A stretch of 64,000 nt of DNA from Paludibacteraceae bacterium (GCA_017632345.1 JAGBRL010000059.1:62001-126000); one strand, 5' to 3'; positions 1 through 9,339 are shown, counted from the first letter of the stretch. The notes: generated from the letters alone by a model not told the origin. Program-made: numbers and translations.

Positions 1-58
1 TGAACAATGTGATGCTGGTGGTAAATGGGGTAAAAAATTAAAAAAAATATATATATGA
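1..58 (+). CDS. 3' end of an upstream gene (partial)
   Basis: An open frame enters from the left edge (codons from base 2) and ends at a TGA at 56-58. The last residues read CDAGGKWGKKLKKIYI. Its stop overlaps the ATG of the next gene as ATGA, the same junction used by most genes downstream, which is the main reason to believe it is a real gene end. Too short to assign; by position it would be another member of the polysaccharide locus. Confidence 0.45.
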   Translation, partial: EQCDAGGKWGKKLKKIYI

Positions 59-897
59 AAGGGGATTGGACTAAAGTTATAAAACCTAAAAAGGGGCTTT
101 GGGATGTTGATTTAAAGAGTGTTTGGAATTATCGAGATTTATTGATGATGTATGTAAAAAGAGATGTAGTAGTAGTTTATAAACAGACTATATTGGGGCC
201 GTTGTGGTTTTTGATACAGCCTGTTTTTACAACTATTATGTATATGTTTGTTTTTGGAGGATTGGCAGGTATATCAACAGATGGAATCCCTCATGCAGTT
301 TTTTATCTTGCGGGGATTCTGTTGTGGAATTACTTTACTGCATGTTTTGATGCTTCTTCAAATGTGTTTTTGAATAATCAGAATGTTTTTGGAAAGGTTT
401 ATTTTCCTCGGTTAGTAGTGCCTCTGTCTGGGCTTATATCTAATTTGTTGAAACTCTTGATACAGTTGTTACTCTTTGTTGTTGTATATTTGTATTATGT
501 CTGCAATGGTGCAGATTTGAATGTGACTCCAGTGATATTGCTGTTTCCTTACTTGGTGCTTTTGATAGCGATATTTTCTATGTCGTGGGGATTGCTGGTT
601 TCGTCATGGACAACTAAATATAGGGATTTGAAATTGTTAGTGCAGTTTGGCATACAGCTTTTTATGTATGCAACGCCTGTGGTTTATCCTTTAAGTTCTG
701 CAGAAGGTGTTTATAAAACAGTTTTGTTGATGAACCCTTTAAGTCCTATATTTGAGTGTTTTAGATTTGGCGTGTCTGGTGTTGGTTGTTTTGAATTTGA
801 AATGTTGATATATCCAACACTGAGTGCGTTGTTTTTTTTATTACTTTCAGTTGTCGTTTTTAGCAAAACAGAAAGAAGTTTTATGGATACAATATGA
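55..897 (+). CDS. wzm: ABC-2 type polysaccharide export permease (Wzm/TagG-like)
   Basis: Inner-membrane permease of an ABC transporter that would carry a lipid-linked polysaccharide across the inner membrane. At 280 aa it has the family's usual length, with about six hydrophobic segments after a short cytoplasmic N-terminus. Family-like motifs visible are the early amphipathic stretch (YVKRDVVVVYKQTILGPLW), FGKVYFPRL near residue 110, KYRDLK near 190 and ATPVVYP near 210. The ATG at 55 overlaps the previous stop as ATGA, and the gene's own stop overlaps the ATPase gene in the same way, so the two halves are translationally coupled. Family assignment is strong; the substrate (O-antigen, capsule or A-LPS-like glycan) is inferred from the neighbours. 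Confidence 0.93.
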   Translation: MKGDWTKVIKPKKGLWDVDLKSVWNYRDLLMMYVKRDVVVVYKQTILGPLWFLIQPVFTTIMYMFVFGGLAGISTDGIPHAVFYLAGILLWNYFTACFDASSNVFLNNQNVFGKVYFPRLVVPLSGLISNLLKLLIQLLLFVVVYLYYVCNGADLNVTPVILLFPYLVLLIAIFSMSWGLLVSSWTTKYRDLKLLVQFGIQLFMYATPVVYPLSSAEGVYKTVLLMNPLSPIFECFRFGVSGVGCFEFEMLIYPTLSALFFLLLSVVVFSKTERSFMDTI

Positions 898-2189
898 TGG
901 TTATGGAAAGAAAAGATATAGTGGTGAAGTTTGAAAATGTTGGGAAACAATATCGTTTAGGTGTTGTCGGAACGGGGACTTTATCTCATGATTTAAATAG
1001 ATGGTTTCAAACGTCAGTTTTAAGGAAAGAAGACCCGTATTTAAAAGTAGGTGAGTCTAATGATAGGACAAAGAAAGGTTTGTCTGATTATGTGTGGGCT
1101 TTGAAAGATATTAATTTTGAAGTTGAGAAAGGAGATGTATTGGGGATTGTTGGACGAAATGGAGCAGGAAAGTCAACGCTGTTAAAATTGTTGTCTAATG
1201 TGACAGTGCCAACAGTCGGGGAAATAAAAATAAAAGGACGCATTGCGTCTTTGTTGGAAGTTGGAACAGGATTTCATCCTGAATTGACTGGAAGGGAAAA
1301 TATTTTCATGAATGGTTCTATCATGGGAATGACTAAAAAAGAGATAAAAAGGAAATTAGATGAGATAGTTGATTTTGCAGGCGTTGAACGTTATTTAGAT
1401 ACTCCGACTAAGCGTTATTCTAGTGGAATGACAGTGAGGTTAGGTTTTGCAATTGCTGCATTTTTGGAGCCTGAGATATTAGTTGTTGACGAGGTGTTAG
1501 CAGTAGGTGATGCTGAGTTTCAGAAGAAAGCTATTGGCAAGATGCAGGATGTAGCAAAGGGAGAAGGAAGAACTGTTTTGTTTGTAAGTCATAATATGGC
1601 AAGTGTAAAGTCCTTGTGTAACAAAGGTGTGATTTTGCAGAATGGAACAGTAGCGGAGACTGGTGATATAGAGTATATAGTTGGTCGGTATTTAGACTCT
1701 TTGTCTGATGAGTCTGGAGTGGATCTGTTTGATAGAAAGCAAAGAGAGGGGACTAATGATGCAAAATTTGTGAAAATAGAAACAATATCGTCAGGGAAAG
1801 CGTCAAATACTGTTGTTATGGGAAAGGATGTTAAATTTAGAGTCGAAGTTGAAAGTAAATGTGCATTTGAGGATGTTGATTTGTATTTGGGAGTTTATAC
1901 GGGAACAGGAATTCAAGTGTTAAATTCAAACATTTATTATACGACAGGAGTAAAAGGAAGCTTGGAAAAAGGGTTGAATGTGTTTGAAAGTTCGTTCGAA
2001 ACATTTCCATTGCAGAGGGGGGTATATTATATAACGTTGGCATTATATTCTTCGGATAAAAAATTGGATAGAGTAGAACGTGCAACGTCGTTTCATGTTG
2101 AACCGGATGATATATTTGGGACTGGTATGATAATGAAGGATGATGCAGGTCTTTTTGTACTGCCTAATAAAATGGTGAAAATAAAGTGA
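894..2189 (+). CDS. wzt: Polysaccharide export ABC ATPase with C-terminal substrate-recognition domain (Wzt-like)
   Basis: ATP-binding subunit pairing with the permease just upstream. Walker A GRNGAGKST (87-95), signature SSGMTVRLGF (176-185), Walker B ILVVDEVLAVGD with catalytic Glu200, and the switch His in FVSHNM are all present. Residues ~275-431 form an extra beta-rich domain of the Wzt C-terminal kind, which in characterised O-antigen exporters recognises the terminal modification of the finished chain. That domain argues for export of a completed, end-modified polymer rather than a teichoic-acid-like ATPase without it. Start ATG at 894 overlaps the wzm stop (ATGA); a second in-frame ATG follows at once. 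Confident. Confidence 0.94.
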   Translation: MMVMERKDIVVKFENVGKQYRLGVVGTGTLSHDLNRWFQTSVLRKEDPYLKVGESNDRTKKGLSDYVWALKDINFEVEKGDVLGIVGRNGAGKSTLLKLLSNVTVPTVGEIKIKGRIASLLEVGTGFHPELTGRENIFMNGSIMGMTKKEIKRKLDEIVDFAGVERYLDTPTKRYSSGMTVRLGFAIAAFLEPEILVVDEVLAVGDAEFQKKAIGKMQDVAKGEGRTVLFVSHNMASVKSLCNKGVILQNGTVAETGDIEYIVGRYLDSLSDESGVDLFDRKQREGTNDAKFVKIETISSGKASNTVVMGKDVKFRVEVESKCAFEDVDLYLGVYTGTGIQVLNSNIYYTTGVKGSLEKGLNVFESSFETFPLQRGVYYITLALYSSDKKLDRVERATSFHVEPDDIFGTGMIMKDDAGLFVLPNKMVKIK

Positions 2190-3394
2190 AAAAAAACAGA
2201 TCGATTTTAGGTAAAAAAAAGTGTTATGGTTGTGCTGCCTGCGTGGATGTATGTCCTAGTAACGCAATAGAATTAAAATTGGATGAAAATGGTTTTTTAC
2301 AGCCCCAAATTGATTTAAGTGTCTGTTTGAATTGTGGATTGTGTAGTCGTTTTTGTATAGAACAAAAAGATGTAGGGTTGTCCAATGAAGGTGTGTTACG
2401 TATGTATGCAGTTTGGAGTTTGGAGCCTGAAGTAAGAGAAGGCAGTGCTTCTGGAGGTGCGTTTTCGCAGATAGCAATTTCTTTTTTGAGAAAAGGTGGT
2501 CGAAGGGTTGTTTTTGCGGTGGGTCACTTTGAAAGTGATGTTTTACATCACGAAATGTTTTTTAATGAATGTGATTTTGTGCGATGGCAAAATTCAAAAT
2601 ATGTGCAAAGTGACATGAGTGGGACCTACAAAAAAGTGTACAATAAATTAAAAGATGGGTACTTGGTTTTGTTTTCTGGGACACCGTGTCAAGTGTCCGC
2701 TTTAAATCTGTATCTGATTGGTAAGTCTTATGACGGAACTTTATTTACGATAGATATTGTTTGTCACGGAGTACCAAGCTATAAATTAATAGAAATGAGT
2801 TCTCGTTTAACAGGTTCATCTATTTCAAAATTTAGGACAAAGGATGCTGGTTGGGGGCTTGAAGCTAAAAGAGTTGTTTATAAAAATGGTGTTGTGTCGA
2901 AAAAGCATTCGGATGATGTTTTTTACTTAATGTTTGAATCAGATCGATTTTTAAGGAAGTCTTGTTACACGTGCCCATTTTCGAGATTGCCAAGAGTTGG
3001 AGATCTGTCTATTGGAGATTATTGGGGAGATTTGTCATTCTTGAAAAAAGAGGATGTGGAAAAAGGTGTTTCTCTAGTGCTTAGAAATACAGAAAAGGGA
3101 GATAGGTTATTGGCTATTGTAGAGCATAGTATTAATAAAATTGAAACTCGTAATATTGAAGATGTGTTGCTTAATAATCCGAACGTATTTACTAATTCGA
3201 GTGAATTGGCTGAGATTTCAGATTCAGATAAATTGTGGTTAATTAAATATTTTGATTTTCGATATGTTAGAGAGTTTCTTGTTTTTGGGAAAATAGGAGG
3301 TTATTTTCTTAATTCTAAAAAACGAAATAGGTTGATTCAACAGAAAAGAACACGTGTGAAAGATATGGTGTCTAATATGAAAAGTGTATTATGA
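2186..3394 (+). CDS. Ferredoxin-type iron-sulfur protein, coenzyme F420 hydrogenase beta subunit-like
   Basis: 402 aa. The N-terminus carries two 4Fe-4S motifs: Cys13-16-19-23 (CYGCAACVDVC) and Cys47-50-53-57 (CLNCGLCSRFC). The rest resembles the F420 hydrogenase/dehydrogenase beta-subunit domain (FSGTPCQVSAL, DIVCHGVPS, CYTCPFSRLPRVGDLSIGDYWG). Genes of this type commonly sit next to polysaccharide pyruvyl transferases in Bacteroidetes and other glycan loci, as here, but their reaction is not established; a redox step on the sugar or its donor is inference. The start is GTG at 2186, overlapping the wzt stop as GTGA. The stop overlaps the next gene as ATGA. Confidence 0.85.
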   Translation: MKKNRSILGKKKCYGCAACVDVCPSNAIELKLDENGFLQPQIDLSVCLNCGLCSRFCIEQKDVGLSNEGVLRMYAVWSLEPEVREGSASGGAFSQIAISFLRKGGRRVVFAVGHFESDVLHHEMFFNECDFVRWQNSKYVQSDMSGTYKKVYNKLKDGYLVLFSGTPCQVSALNLYLIGKSYDGTLFTIDIVCHGVPSYKLIEMSSRLTGSSISKFRTKDAGWGLEAKRVVYKNGVVSKKHSDDVFYLMFESDRFLRKSCYTCPFSRLPRVGDLSIGDYWGDLSFLKKEDVEKGVSLVLRNTEKGDRLLAIVEHSINKIETRNIEDVLLNNPNVFTNSSELAEISDSDKLWLIKYFDFRYVREFLVFGKIGGYFLNSKKRNRLIQQKRTRVKDMVSNMKSVL

Positions 3395-4452
3395 AGGTTG
3401 GTATTTTTACTTTTCATTGTGCCCATAATTATGGGGCAATGTTGCAAGCTTTTGCATTGGAAAAAACCCTAAATAAAATAGGATGTGATGCAAGTGTTAT
3501 AGATTACAGACCCGCATATTTGACAAATCCGTATAAGTGCAGACTTAGAAAATTATCGTCTTTGTTTGCGAAGTCGTGGAAGTTTTTCAAAATTAATTTG
3601 TATTATTATTTTTTTCCTTACATTAGATATTACAGGTTTGAAAATTTTCTAAAAAAAATAAATGTGGAGCCCTTTTCTCCGTCTGTTTTAGAGACGTTGG
3701 ATTGTGCAGTATTTGGCAGTGACCAGATTTGGAATATACATATAACCGAAGGGGATAGATTTTGGTTTGCGGAATATCTTCCGGATACAGTTAGAAAAAT
3801 TTCTTACGCTGCAAGTTCAGAGATTGATGATGTTGATTTTAGTGCTATAGCGGATTCTATAATAGCAAATTTTGACGCAATATCTGTGAGGGAATCCAAT
3901 TTGCAGAGAATTATATCTGAAAAAACAAATAAGAATATTTCGTGTGTGCTAGATCCAACATTATTGGCTGATGAGAGAATTTGGGAAGCATTGGATGGAG
4001 ATAAATTGATAAAAGACAAGTATCTTTTGTTATATCAGGTTATTCCGGATAAGTATGCGTCAGAGCTAGCAAGAAAGTTAGCGACAGAAAATGATTGGAA
4101 GTTGATAGAGGTTGCTTCTTATAGCTTGCCGTATGATGAAAATGTAATCCAAACAGCGTCTCCAGAAATGTTTTATAATTTAATAAGACATTCAGAGTTT
4201 GTAGTTACCACATCTTTTCATGGAACAGCGTTCTCCTTAATATGTGAAAAGCCGTTTTTGACAGTTAGGCGGATGCGAGGGCGAAATTGTCGAGTGGAAA
4301 ATTTATTAAATGATGTTGGTCTTCTTAATCGTCTGGTTTGTGAAGGTGAAGATTTACCTCCTTTTGATGTGGATTTTAAAAAAGTAAAGATTAGATTAGA
4401 AGAAAGAAGGCAAGAGTCATTGAGCTTTCTACGTAATGCATTGATGTTATGA
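3391..4452 (+). CDS. Polysaccharide pyruvyl transferase family protein
   Basis: 353 aa matching the polysaccharide pyruvyl transferase family (CsaB-like fold, PF04230): N-terminal GIFTFHCAHNYGAMLQAFAL, a central FGSDQIWN, a SYAASS segment, and C-terminal TTSFHGTAFSLI, which is the donor-site histidine region in the family. Such enzymes transfer pyruvate from phosphoenolpyruvate to a sugar to form a ketal; some relatives act in other chemistry, so the exact group is not proven. Start ATG and stop TGA both overlap neighbours by 4 nt. Pairing with the iron-sulfur protein immediately upstream supports a joint role in modifying the glycan exported by Wzm/Wzt. Confidence 0.87.
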   Translation: MKVGIFTFHCAHNYGAMLQAFALEKTLNKIGCDASVIDYRPAYLTNPYKCRLRKLSSLFAKSWKFFKINLYYYFFPYIRYYRFENFLKKINVEPFSPSVLETLDCAVFGSDQIWNIHITEGDRFWFAEYLPDTVRKISYAASSEIDDVDFSAIADSIIANFDAISVRESNLQRIISEKTNKNISCVLDPTLLADERIWEALDGDKLIKDKYLLLYQVIPDKYASELARKLATENDWKLIEVASYSLPYDENVIQTASPEMFYNLIRHSEFVVTTSFHGTAFSLICEKPFLTVRRMRGRNCRVENLLNDVGLLNRLVCEGEDLPPFDVDFKKVKIRLEERRQESLSFLRNALML

Positions 4453-5456
4453 GTCGTTTTGTTGTTTCAATCGTAATTCCTGTTTATAACTCAAGGTTAT
4501 ATATCGATGAATGTCTTTGTAGCGTTGTACAGTTAGGCGATGATGTTGAGATAATTGTAGTTGACGATGGAAGTAGTGATGGCTCTGCGGAAATATGTGA
4601 TTTTTATGCAATGAAGCATAAGAGTATGAAAGTTATTCATAAAAAAAATGAGGGTGTTAGCATAGCAAGGAACGTTGGGGTAAGTGAGGCTAACGGGAAA
4701 TGGATTACATTTGTGGATGCGGATGATATTGTAAATGTAAAAGCATATGGAGATGTATTAAATCTGTTGAGAAATTCTGATGCAGATGTGGTGTATTCTT
4801 CCTACAGGTTAATAGATGAAAATGGAGCGGAGAAAAAAAGGTTTGTTTATAAAGATGGGAATAAAAATAGGTCTGCAATATTAAGGCAAATTTTAAAATA
4901 TGAAATAAACACGAGTGTTTGGGCTAATTTTTATAGATGCAAATTGTTTTCGGGAAAAATTGAGTTCTCTCAAAAGTTGAAAGTAGGAGAAGACTTTCTC
5001 TTTAATTTTGAATTGTTTTGGTTTAATAAAAATTTAATAGCGGAAAAAACGTCGTTGATAACTTATAATTACAGGTTGAATCCATCATCCACAATGAGGA
5101 CTATGGATAAAAGAGTTTCGTATGCAAAGTTGAATGAAGTATTGATAGGATATGAAGAGTACGAAGAGTATGAAAATTTTGAAGCTGAGATTGCATATCA
5201 CATTCTTTTGACAACTTTAATTTCAGTTAAGGAGTCTATTCTAAGTCATCAATTTATAGGGTATCATAAAGATACTGAATTTATATCTATATTTAGGAAA
5301 TATGGAAGTGTAGGAGGCGTTTTTTTTGAAAATGAGGATAGAGAATTGATAATGATGTTGAGTAGTGAATTTCCTGTATTTGCGGAGTATTATATCAGAT
5401 TTAAGCAGAGGTGTAAAGAGTTGAGGTTTTATATTAGAAACATTGTAAAAGGTTGA
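4449..5456 (+). CDS. Family 2 glycosyltransferase
   Basis: 335 aa with the GT-A nucleotide-sugar fold at the N-terminus: SIVIPVYNSRLYIDECL (strand 1 and helix), IIVVDDGSSDGSAEIC (first acidic motif) and FVDADD (DxD metal site, ~residue 93). The C-terminal ~200 residues are unassigned and probably bind the acceptor. It would add one sugar to the growing chain on the cytoplasmic face of the inner membrane. Start ATG overlaps the previous stop (ATGA). Donor and acceptor cannot be read from the sequence. Confidence 0.88.
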   Translation: MSRFVVSIVIPVYNSRLYIDECLCSVVQLGDDVEIIVVDDGSSDGSAEICDFYAMKHKSMKVIHKKNEGVSIARNVGVSEANGKWITFVDADDIVNVKAYGDVLNLLRNSDADVVYSSYRLIDENGAEKKRFVYKDGNKNRSAILRQILKYEINTSVWANFYRCKLFSGKIEFSQKLKVGEDFLFNFELFWFNKNLIAEKTSLITYNYRLNPSSTMRTMDKRVSYAKLNEVLIGYEEYEEYENFEAEIAYHILLTTLISVKESILSHQFIGYHKDTEFISIFRKYGSVGGVFFENEDRELIMMLSSEFPVFAEYYIRFKQRCKELRFYIRNIVKG

Positions 5457-5459
5457 TTT

Positions 5460-6599
5460 ATGAGAGTGTTGTATGATTTTCAGGCGTTTATGCAAAAATA
5501 TGGAGGGATTTCTAGGTGCTTCTCGGAATTATTGTATAATATGTCTAAAGACGTTGATTTTGTTGTTTCTGTAAAGAATAGTCCGAATGTCTATCTTAAA
5601 GAAATGAATTTGGATACAAAATGTGAAAATTTAAATTTGTTAGAGCGATTTTTACTGTACAGTAATTCTTTTCAAGGAAAAATCATTCGAAAGGTAATGA
5701 AGAAAATTTTTAATTATCCGATTTCTTTGAATGAGAATGAGTTATTGTCAATTAAGAGTTTGAAAAGAGGGGATTTTGATGTTTTTCACCCAACTTATTT
5801 TTCTGATTATTTTCTTGAATATTTAAAAGGAAAACCATTTGTGTTGACTATTCACGATATGATTCCAGAGCTATTCCCAGAATATTACAAGCAAAACGAC
5901 ATTCAGGTTGTAAATAAAAAAAAATTAGCGAGTTTGGCGGCTCACATAGTTGCGGTGAGTGAGAATACAAAAAAGGATATTGTTAATTTATTGGGAATTC
6001 CGGAGAGTAAAATCACAGTGGTTTACCATGGAGGACCAGATGTGGTAGAGATTAAAAATGTCAAAAAATATGACTTTAAGTTTGTGTTATATGTTGGAGG
6101 AAGAGGACAATATAAAAATTTTAGAGAATTTTTAATGCAATTCAGATATTTGATAAAATCAGAACCTGATTTGAAGTTGGTGTGCACAGGAAGCGAATTT
6201 TCTGATGAAGAGGTTGGTTTTATTAAAGATTTAGGGTTGGAAAATTGTGTTATTCATTATTTTGTGTCATCTTCGGAATTGTATAACTTCTATATGCAAG
6301 CAGATGCATTTGTTTATCCTTCTAAGTATGAGGGCTTTGGGATACCAATTTTGGAGGCTTTTGCTTGTGGATGTCCTGTGATATTGAATGATGCGAGCTG
6401 TTTCCCGGAAATTGCAGAGGATGCGGCGTTATATTTCCGGACAGACGAAGAGTGTAGTTTCATAGAGTGCTATAACAAATTGAAAGATAGAGAATTTAAA
6501 TCTGATTTGGTGCAGAAAGGATATTCCAGGCTTAAATTTTTTTCTTGGGAGAAGGCTGCTAAAGAATTGGAGTTTGTATATAAAAGAGTGTTAGAATGA
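5460..6599 (+). CDS. Family 4 glycosyltransferase
   Basis: 379 aa GT-B enzyme. The N-terminal half has GGISRCF near residue 17 and a TIHDMIPELFPEYY segment; the C-terminal half carries the Rossmann entry FVLYVGGRGQYKN and the GT4 donor-binding stretch YPSKYEGFGIPILEAFACG, with the two glutamates of the EX7E pattern. Inferred role: transfer of a sugar from an NDP donor to the lipid-linked glycan, retaining mechanism. It lies 3 nt after the preceding GT2, and its stop overlaps the following fucosyltransferase-like gene (ATGA). Family confident, specificity unknown. Confidence 0.88.
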   Translation: MRVLYDFQAFMQKYGGISRCFSELLYNMSKDVDFVVSVKNSPNVYLKEMNLDTKCENLNLLERFLLYSNSFQGKIIRKVMKKIFNYPISLNENELLSIKSLKRGDFDVFHPTYFSDYFLEYLKGKPFVLTIHDMIPELFPEYYKQNDIQVVNKKKLASLAAHIVAVSENTKKDIVNLLGIPESKITVVYHGGPDVVEIKNVKKYDFKFVLYVGGRGQYKNFREFLMQFRYLIKSEPDLKLVCTGSEFSDEEVGFIKDLGLENCVIHYFVSSSELYNFYMQADAFVYPSKYEGFGIPILEAFACGCPVILNDASCFPEIAEDAALYFRTDEECSFIECYNKLKDREFKSDLVQKGYSRLKFFSWEKAAKELEFVYKRVLE

Positions 6600-7375
6600 A
6601 TTTTGAATTAGTCCCTTTGTATGGGCTTTGTAATAAAATGAGGGCGATTGCGTCTGTGGCAAAGATTGCGTCGGATAGGAATAGAAAACTCAAGGTTTAT
6701 TGGTTAAAAAATGATGAATGTGGAGCTTATTTTCATGAACTATTTGAAAACTTGTGTGATTGTAATGTTGTTATAAAAGATTGTGAATCATTGCCTTTTT
6801 TTGTTGATTTTAGACTAAAGCATTGGCATGCCATAAATAGATTGTATCCGCATGTATTAAACAGTTTTCGTCCTTCGCAGGATGAAATTAATATTTGTTC
6901 AGAAAAAGGAGGACTGATTTACACTTGTCAGTCTTTAGGAGAACATTATCCTTTAGCCGAGTTGTTTCGCCCTAAAAAAGAGTTGATGGATAAAATAAAA
7001 AATGTGTCTATTTGCGATGCAAGCAAAATAATAGGTGTTCACATTAGAAGGACAGATCACGAAGTGGCAATGTCAAAATCTTCGTTGGCTAAATTTAAAT
7101 GCAGAATAGAAGAAGAGTTAACTAGAGATGCGTCATGTTTGTTTTACTTGGCAACTGATGATGAAACTGTAAAGAAAGAGTTAATTAGTGATTTTAAAAA
7201 TTCAATCATAACATATGATGGCGAGTTAAGGAGAGATACTTTGGTAGGAATGCAGGATGCCGTGGTTGATTTATGGTGTTTAAGTAGAACAAAAAGTATA
7301 TTAGGAAGTTATTTTTCTTCCTATAGTGCCTTGGCTGCAGAGTTGGGCAACGTTAAATTAGAAATAGTTGAATAG
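6596..7375 (+). CDS. Fucosyltransferase-like glycosyltransferase (HxRRTD motif)
   Basis: 259 aa. Two features resemble the GDP-fucose transferase superfamily (GT11/GT23/NodZ/O-FucT): the N-terminal PLYGLCNKMRAIASVAKIA, equivalent to the usual GLGNxLxxL start, and IGVHIRRTDHE at ~147-157, the donor-binding HxRRxD motif. A later LATDDE and the DLWCLSRTKSILGSYFSSYS segment also fit. It would add fucose or another deoxy-hexose from a GDP donor. No GDP-fucose synthesis genes are visible in the window, so the donor must be made elsewhere. Short for the group; assignment is by motifs only. Confidence 0.65.
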   Translation: MNFELVPLYGLCNKMRAIASVAKIASDRNRKLKVYWLKNDECGAYFHELFENLCDCNVVIKDCESLPFFVDFRLKHWHAINRLYPHVLNSFRPSQDEINICSEKGGLIYTCQSLGEHYPLAELFRPKKELMDKIKNVSICDASKIIGVHIRRTDHEVAMSKSSLAKFKCRIEEELTRDASCLFYLATDDETVKKELISDFKNSIITYDGELRRDTLVGMQDAVVDLWCLSRTKSILGSYFSSYSALAAELGNVKLEIVE

Positions 7376-7390
7376 TTTGTATTGTTGTTT

Positions 7391-8404
7391 ATGGAAAAAA
7401 TAAGAAGTTCAAATATAGAAGTATTTAGGATATTTTTGATGTTTGTTATTGTAATTCACCATTTTGTTTTGTATTCAGTAGAACCATTTTATGAAAACAG
7501 TGCTGTTGTTGACGCTCTTAAGTGTGTGTCTCATTTTGGTGTTATTGCATTTGTTTTAATATCAGGATATTTTGGAATAAAGTTGAACGTTGAAAAGTTT
7601 TTTAGAATTTGTTTTCAAGTTTTGTTCTTTAGTATAGGATTATATCTATTGGCAGTGTTGTTGAATGAAAATGTGTACTTTTCATTGAAAGAATTTTTGC
7701 AAAATGGCTTGGTGTTTACAAATAAACATGCGTATTGGTTCATAGTAGTTTACTTGCAGTTGTTTTTATTGTCTCCACTATTGAATTGTGCTATAGACAA
7801 TCTAGATAAAAAGAAACTAATTTACATTATATGTGTGTTTGCGTTTTTTGTTTTTTACATGAGTTTTATTAGGCATTCTCCATATTCGTTAGACGGAAAG
7901 GATATTGTTAATTTTAGTATGATATACCTATTGGGTGGTTTTTTAAGAAAATATGATATAATGTCGTGTTTTTCAAAAAAGTTTAAGTTTTGTGTTATTG
8001 CTCTATTTGCCATTTTGTCTATATTGTGTATTTGTATAGTTTTGTTGCCTAAGTTATTATCTGATTGGATATATTTCATCTTTTATTCTTATAATAGTCC
8101 TGGTATAATAGTTTTGGCTCTGTTGTTTTTTGTACTTTTCTTTTTTTGGAAGGTAGATAATAATCTTTTGTTGAACAAAGTAGCAGCATCTGTGTTTGCA
8201 GTTTATCTGTTGCACGAGAATGTATATTTTCATAGCATGATATATAATGATGTGTTTTTTGAAAATATAGATAAAAATAGTGTAGGGCTATTGTTTGTAT
8301 GGATAATGTTAAAGACTGTGTTGATATTTTTAGTTGCGTTCATTTTAGACTATGTAAGGGTGTTTGTTTATTCATTAATAAAAGGTTTGTTTTTTAAGAA
8401 ATGA
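7391..8404 (+). CDS. Membrane acyltransferase family 3 protein
   Basis: 337 aa integral membrane protein with about ten hydrophobic segments, of the acyltransferase-3 (OafA/NodX-like) family. The N-terminus SSNIEVFRIFLMFVIVIHHF carries the arginine and paired-histidine features typical of the family's first membrane helix. Such enzymes O-acylate surface sugars using cytoplasmic acyl donors. I chose the ATG at 7391; an upstream TTG at 7382 is in frame but adds only MLF and gives a less typical start. The stop overlaps the next gene (ATGA at 8401). It is one of two acyltransferase-3 genes in the locus. Confidence 0.85.
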   Translation: MEKIRSSNIEVFRIFLMFVIVIHHFVLYSVEPFYENSAVVDALKCVSHFGVIAFVLISGYFGIKLNVEKFFRICFQVLFFSIGLYLLAVLLNENVYFSLKEFLQNGLVFTNKHAYWFIVVYLQLFLLSPLLNCAIDNLDKKKLIYIICVFAFFVFYMSFIRHSPYSLDGKDIVNFSMIYLLGGFLRKYDIMSCFSKKFKFCVIALFAILSILCICIVLLPKLLSDWIYFIFYSYNSPGIIVLALLFFVLFFFWKVDNNLLLNKVAASVFAVYLLHENVYFHSMIYNDVFFENIDKNSVGLLFVWIMLKTVLIFLVAFILDYVRVFVYSLIKGLFFKK

Positions 8405-9339
8405 AAGTTTCTGTTATAATTCCTACATACAATAGAGCCAAAACAATATGTAGATGTTTAGATTCTGTTTTAAATCAAACTTATCGTGACATAGAGGTGA
8501 TTGTGGTTGATGATTGTTCTCAAGATGAAACGGAAGTCATTTTAACTGATATTATAAATAAAGGAATTTCAGAAGTTCCATTGTTTTACTATAGGTTGTC
8601 TCAAAATGGAGGTGCTCCCAAGGCTAGGAATTATGGCTTGAAAAAATCAAAAGGAGATTATGTCATCTTTTTTGATTCAGATGATGAAATGCAATTGGAT
8701 AGAATTGAAAAGCAAGTGAAATCGTTGCAAAACGGTTCTTGTAATTGTTCTGTGTGTGGTTACACTATACTGAATGATAGTGGTGACAGATTAGATAAAA
8801 TACCGATAGTTAATGAAAAAGAGCATTTGTTAAGACAATTTTGGACTGGATTGTATTGGAGTACCCAAAGTTGGATGTATTCAAGAGATTTGGTGTTGCT
8901 TGTTGGTGGTTATGATGAGCGTTTGGTCGCATTTCAGGATATGGATTTGTCTTTTTCAATTGTGTGTTCTGGTGCGATAAAACTAGGGGTAGTTAAAGAA
9001 TCGTTGACTATCTTTAATGATTGCAGTGATGAAAATAGAATAATGTTTAAATGGAAGACTGAGAAGGGCAGGGAGTCTTTGAAAATAGTCTTTGATAAAG
9101 TTATTAAGAGGACAATTGAATTGAAATTGTGGTCTGAATCCTCTTTTTTTATAAAAAAAGAGTTACAAATGTTTTTTCAAATATTGAAACCTGAAGATTT
9201 GAGGAAGGAATGGAATTTAGTATCCTTTGCAATATTGAAAAATATTATGAAGGCGTCCGGTTCGTTAGGTTTTATATATTTGGTTTTGTATTTTTGTCTG
9301 CAGAAACTATTTTTAGATGTGAAATTTTTATGTAAATGA
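8401..9339 (+). CDS. Family 2 glycosyltransferase
   Basis: 312 aa GT-A enzyme: KVSVIIPTYNRAKTICRCL at the N-terminus, IEVIVVDDCSQDETEVI and the DxD-like FFDSDDEM (~95-103), followed by GGYDERLVAFQDMDLSF, which resembles the acceptor-side acidic motif of many GT2s. Overlaps both neighbours by 4 nt (ATGA on each side). Substrate unknown. It belongs to the very AT-rich first half of the locus. Confidence 0.87.
   Translation: MKVSVIIPTYNRAKTICRCLDSVLNQTYRDIEVIVVDDCSQDETEVILTDIINKGISEVPLFYYRLSQNGGAPKARNYGLKKSKGDYVIFFDSDDEMQLDRIEKQVKSLQNGSCNCSVCGYTILNDSGDRLDKIPIVNEKEHLLRQFWTGLYWSTQSWMYSRDLVLLVGGYDERLVAFQDMDLSFSIVCSGAIKLGVVKESLTIFNDCSDENRIMFKWKTEKGRESLKIVFDKVIKRTIELKLWSESSFFIKKELQMFFQILKPEDLRKEWNLVSFAILKNIMKASGSLGFIYLVLYFCLQKLFLDVKFLCK

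Noticed and set aside
7382..7390. Upstream TTG start for the first acyltransferase
   Set aside because: Adds only MLF before a standard family start at ATG 7391.
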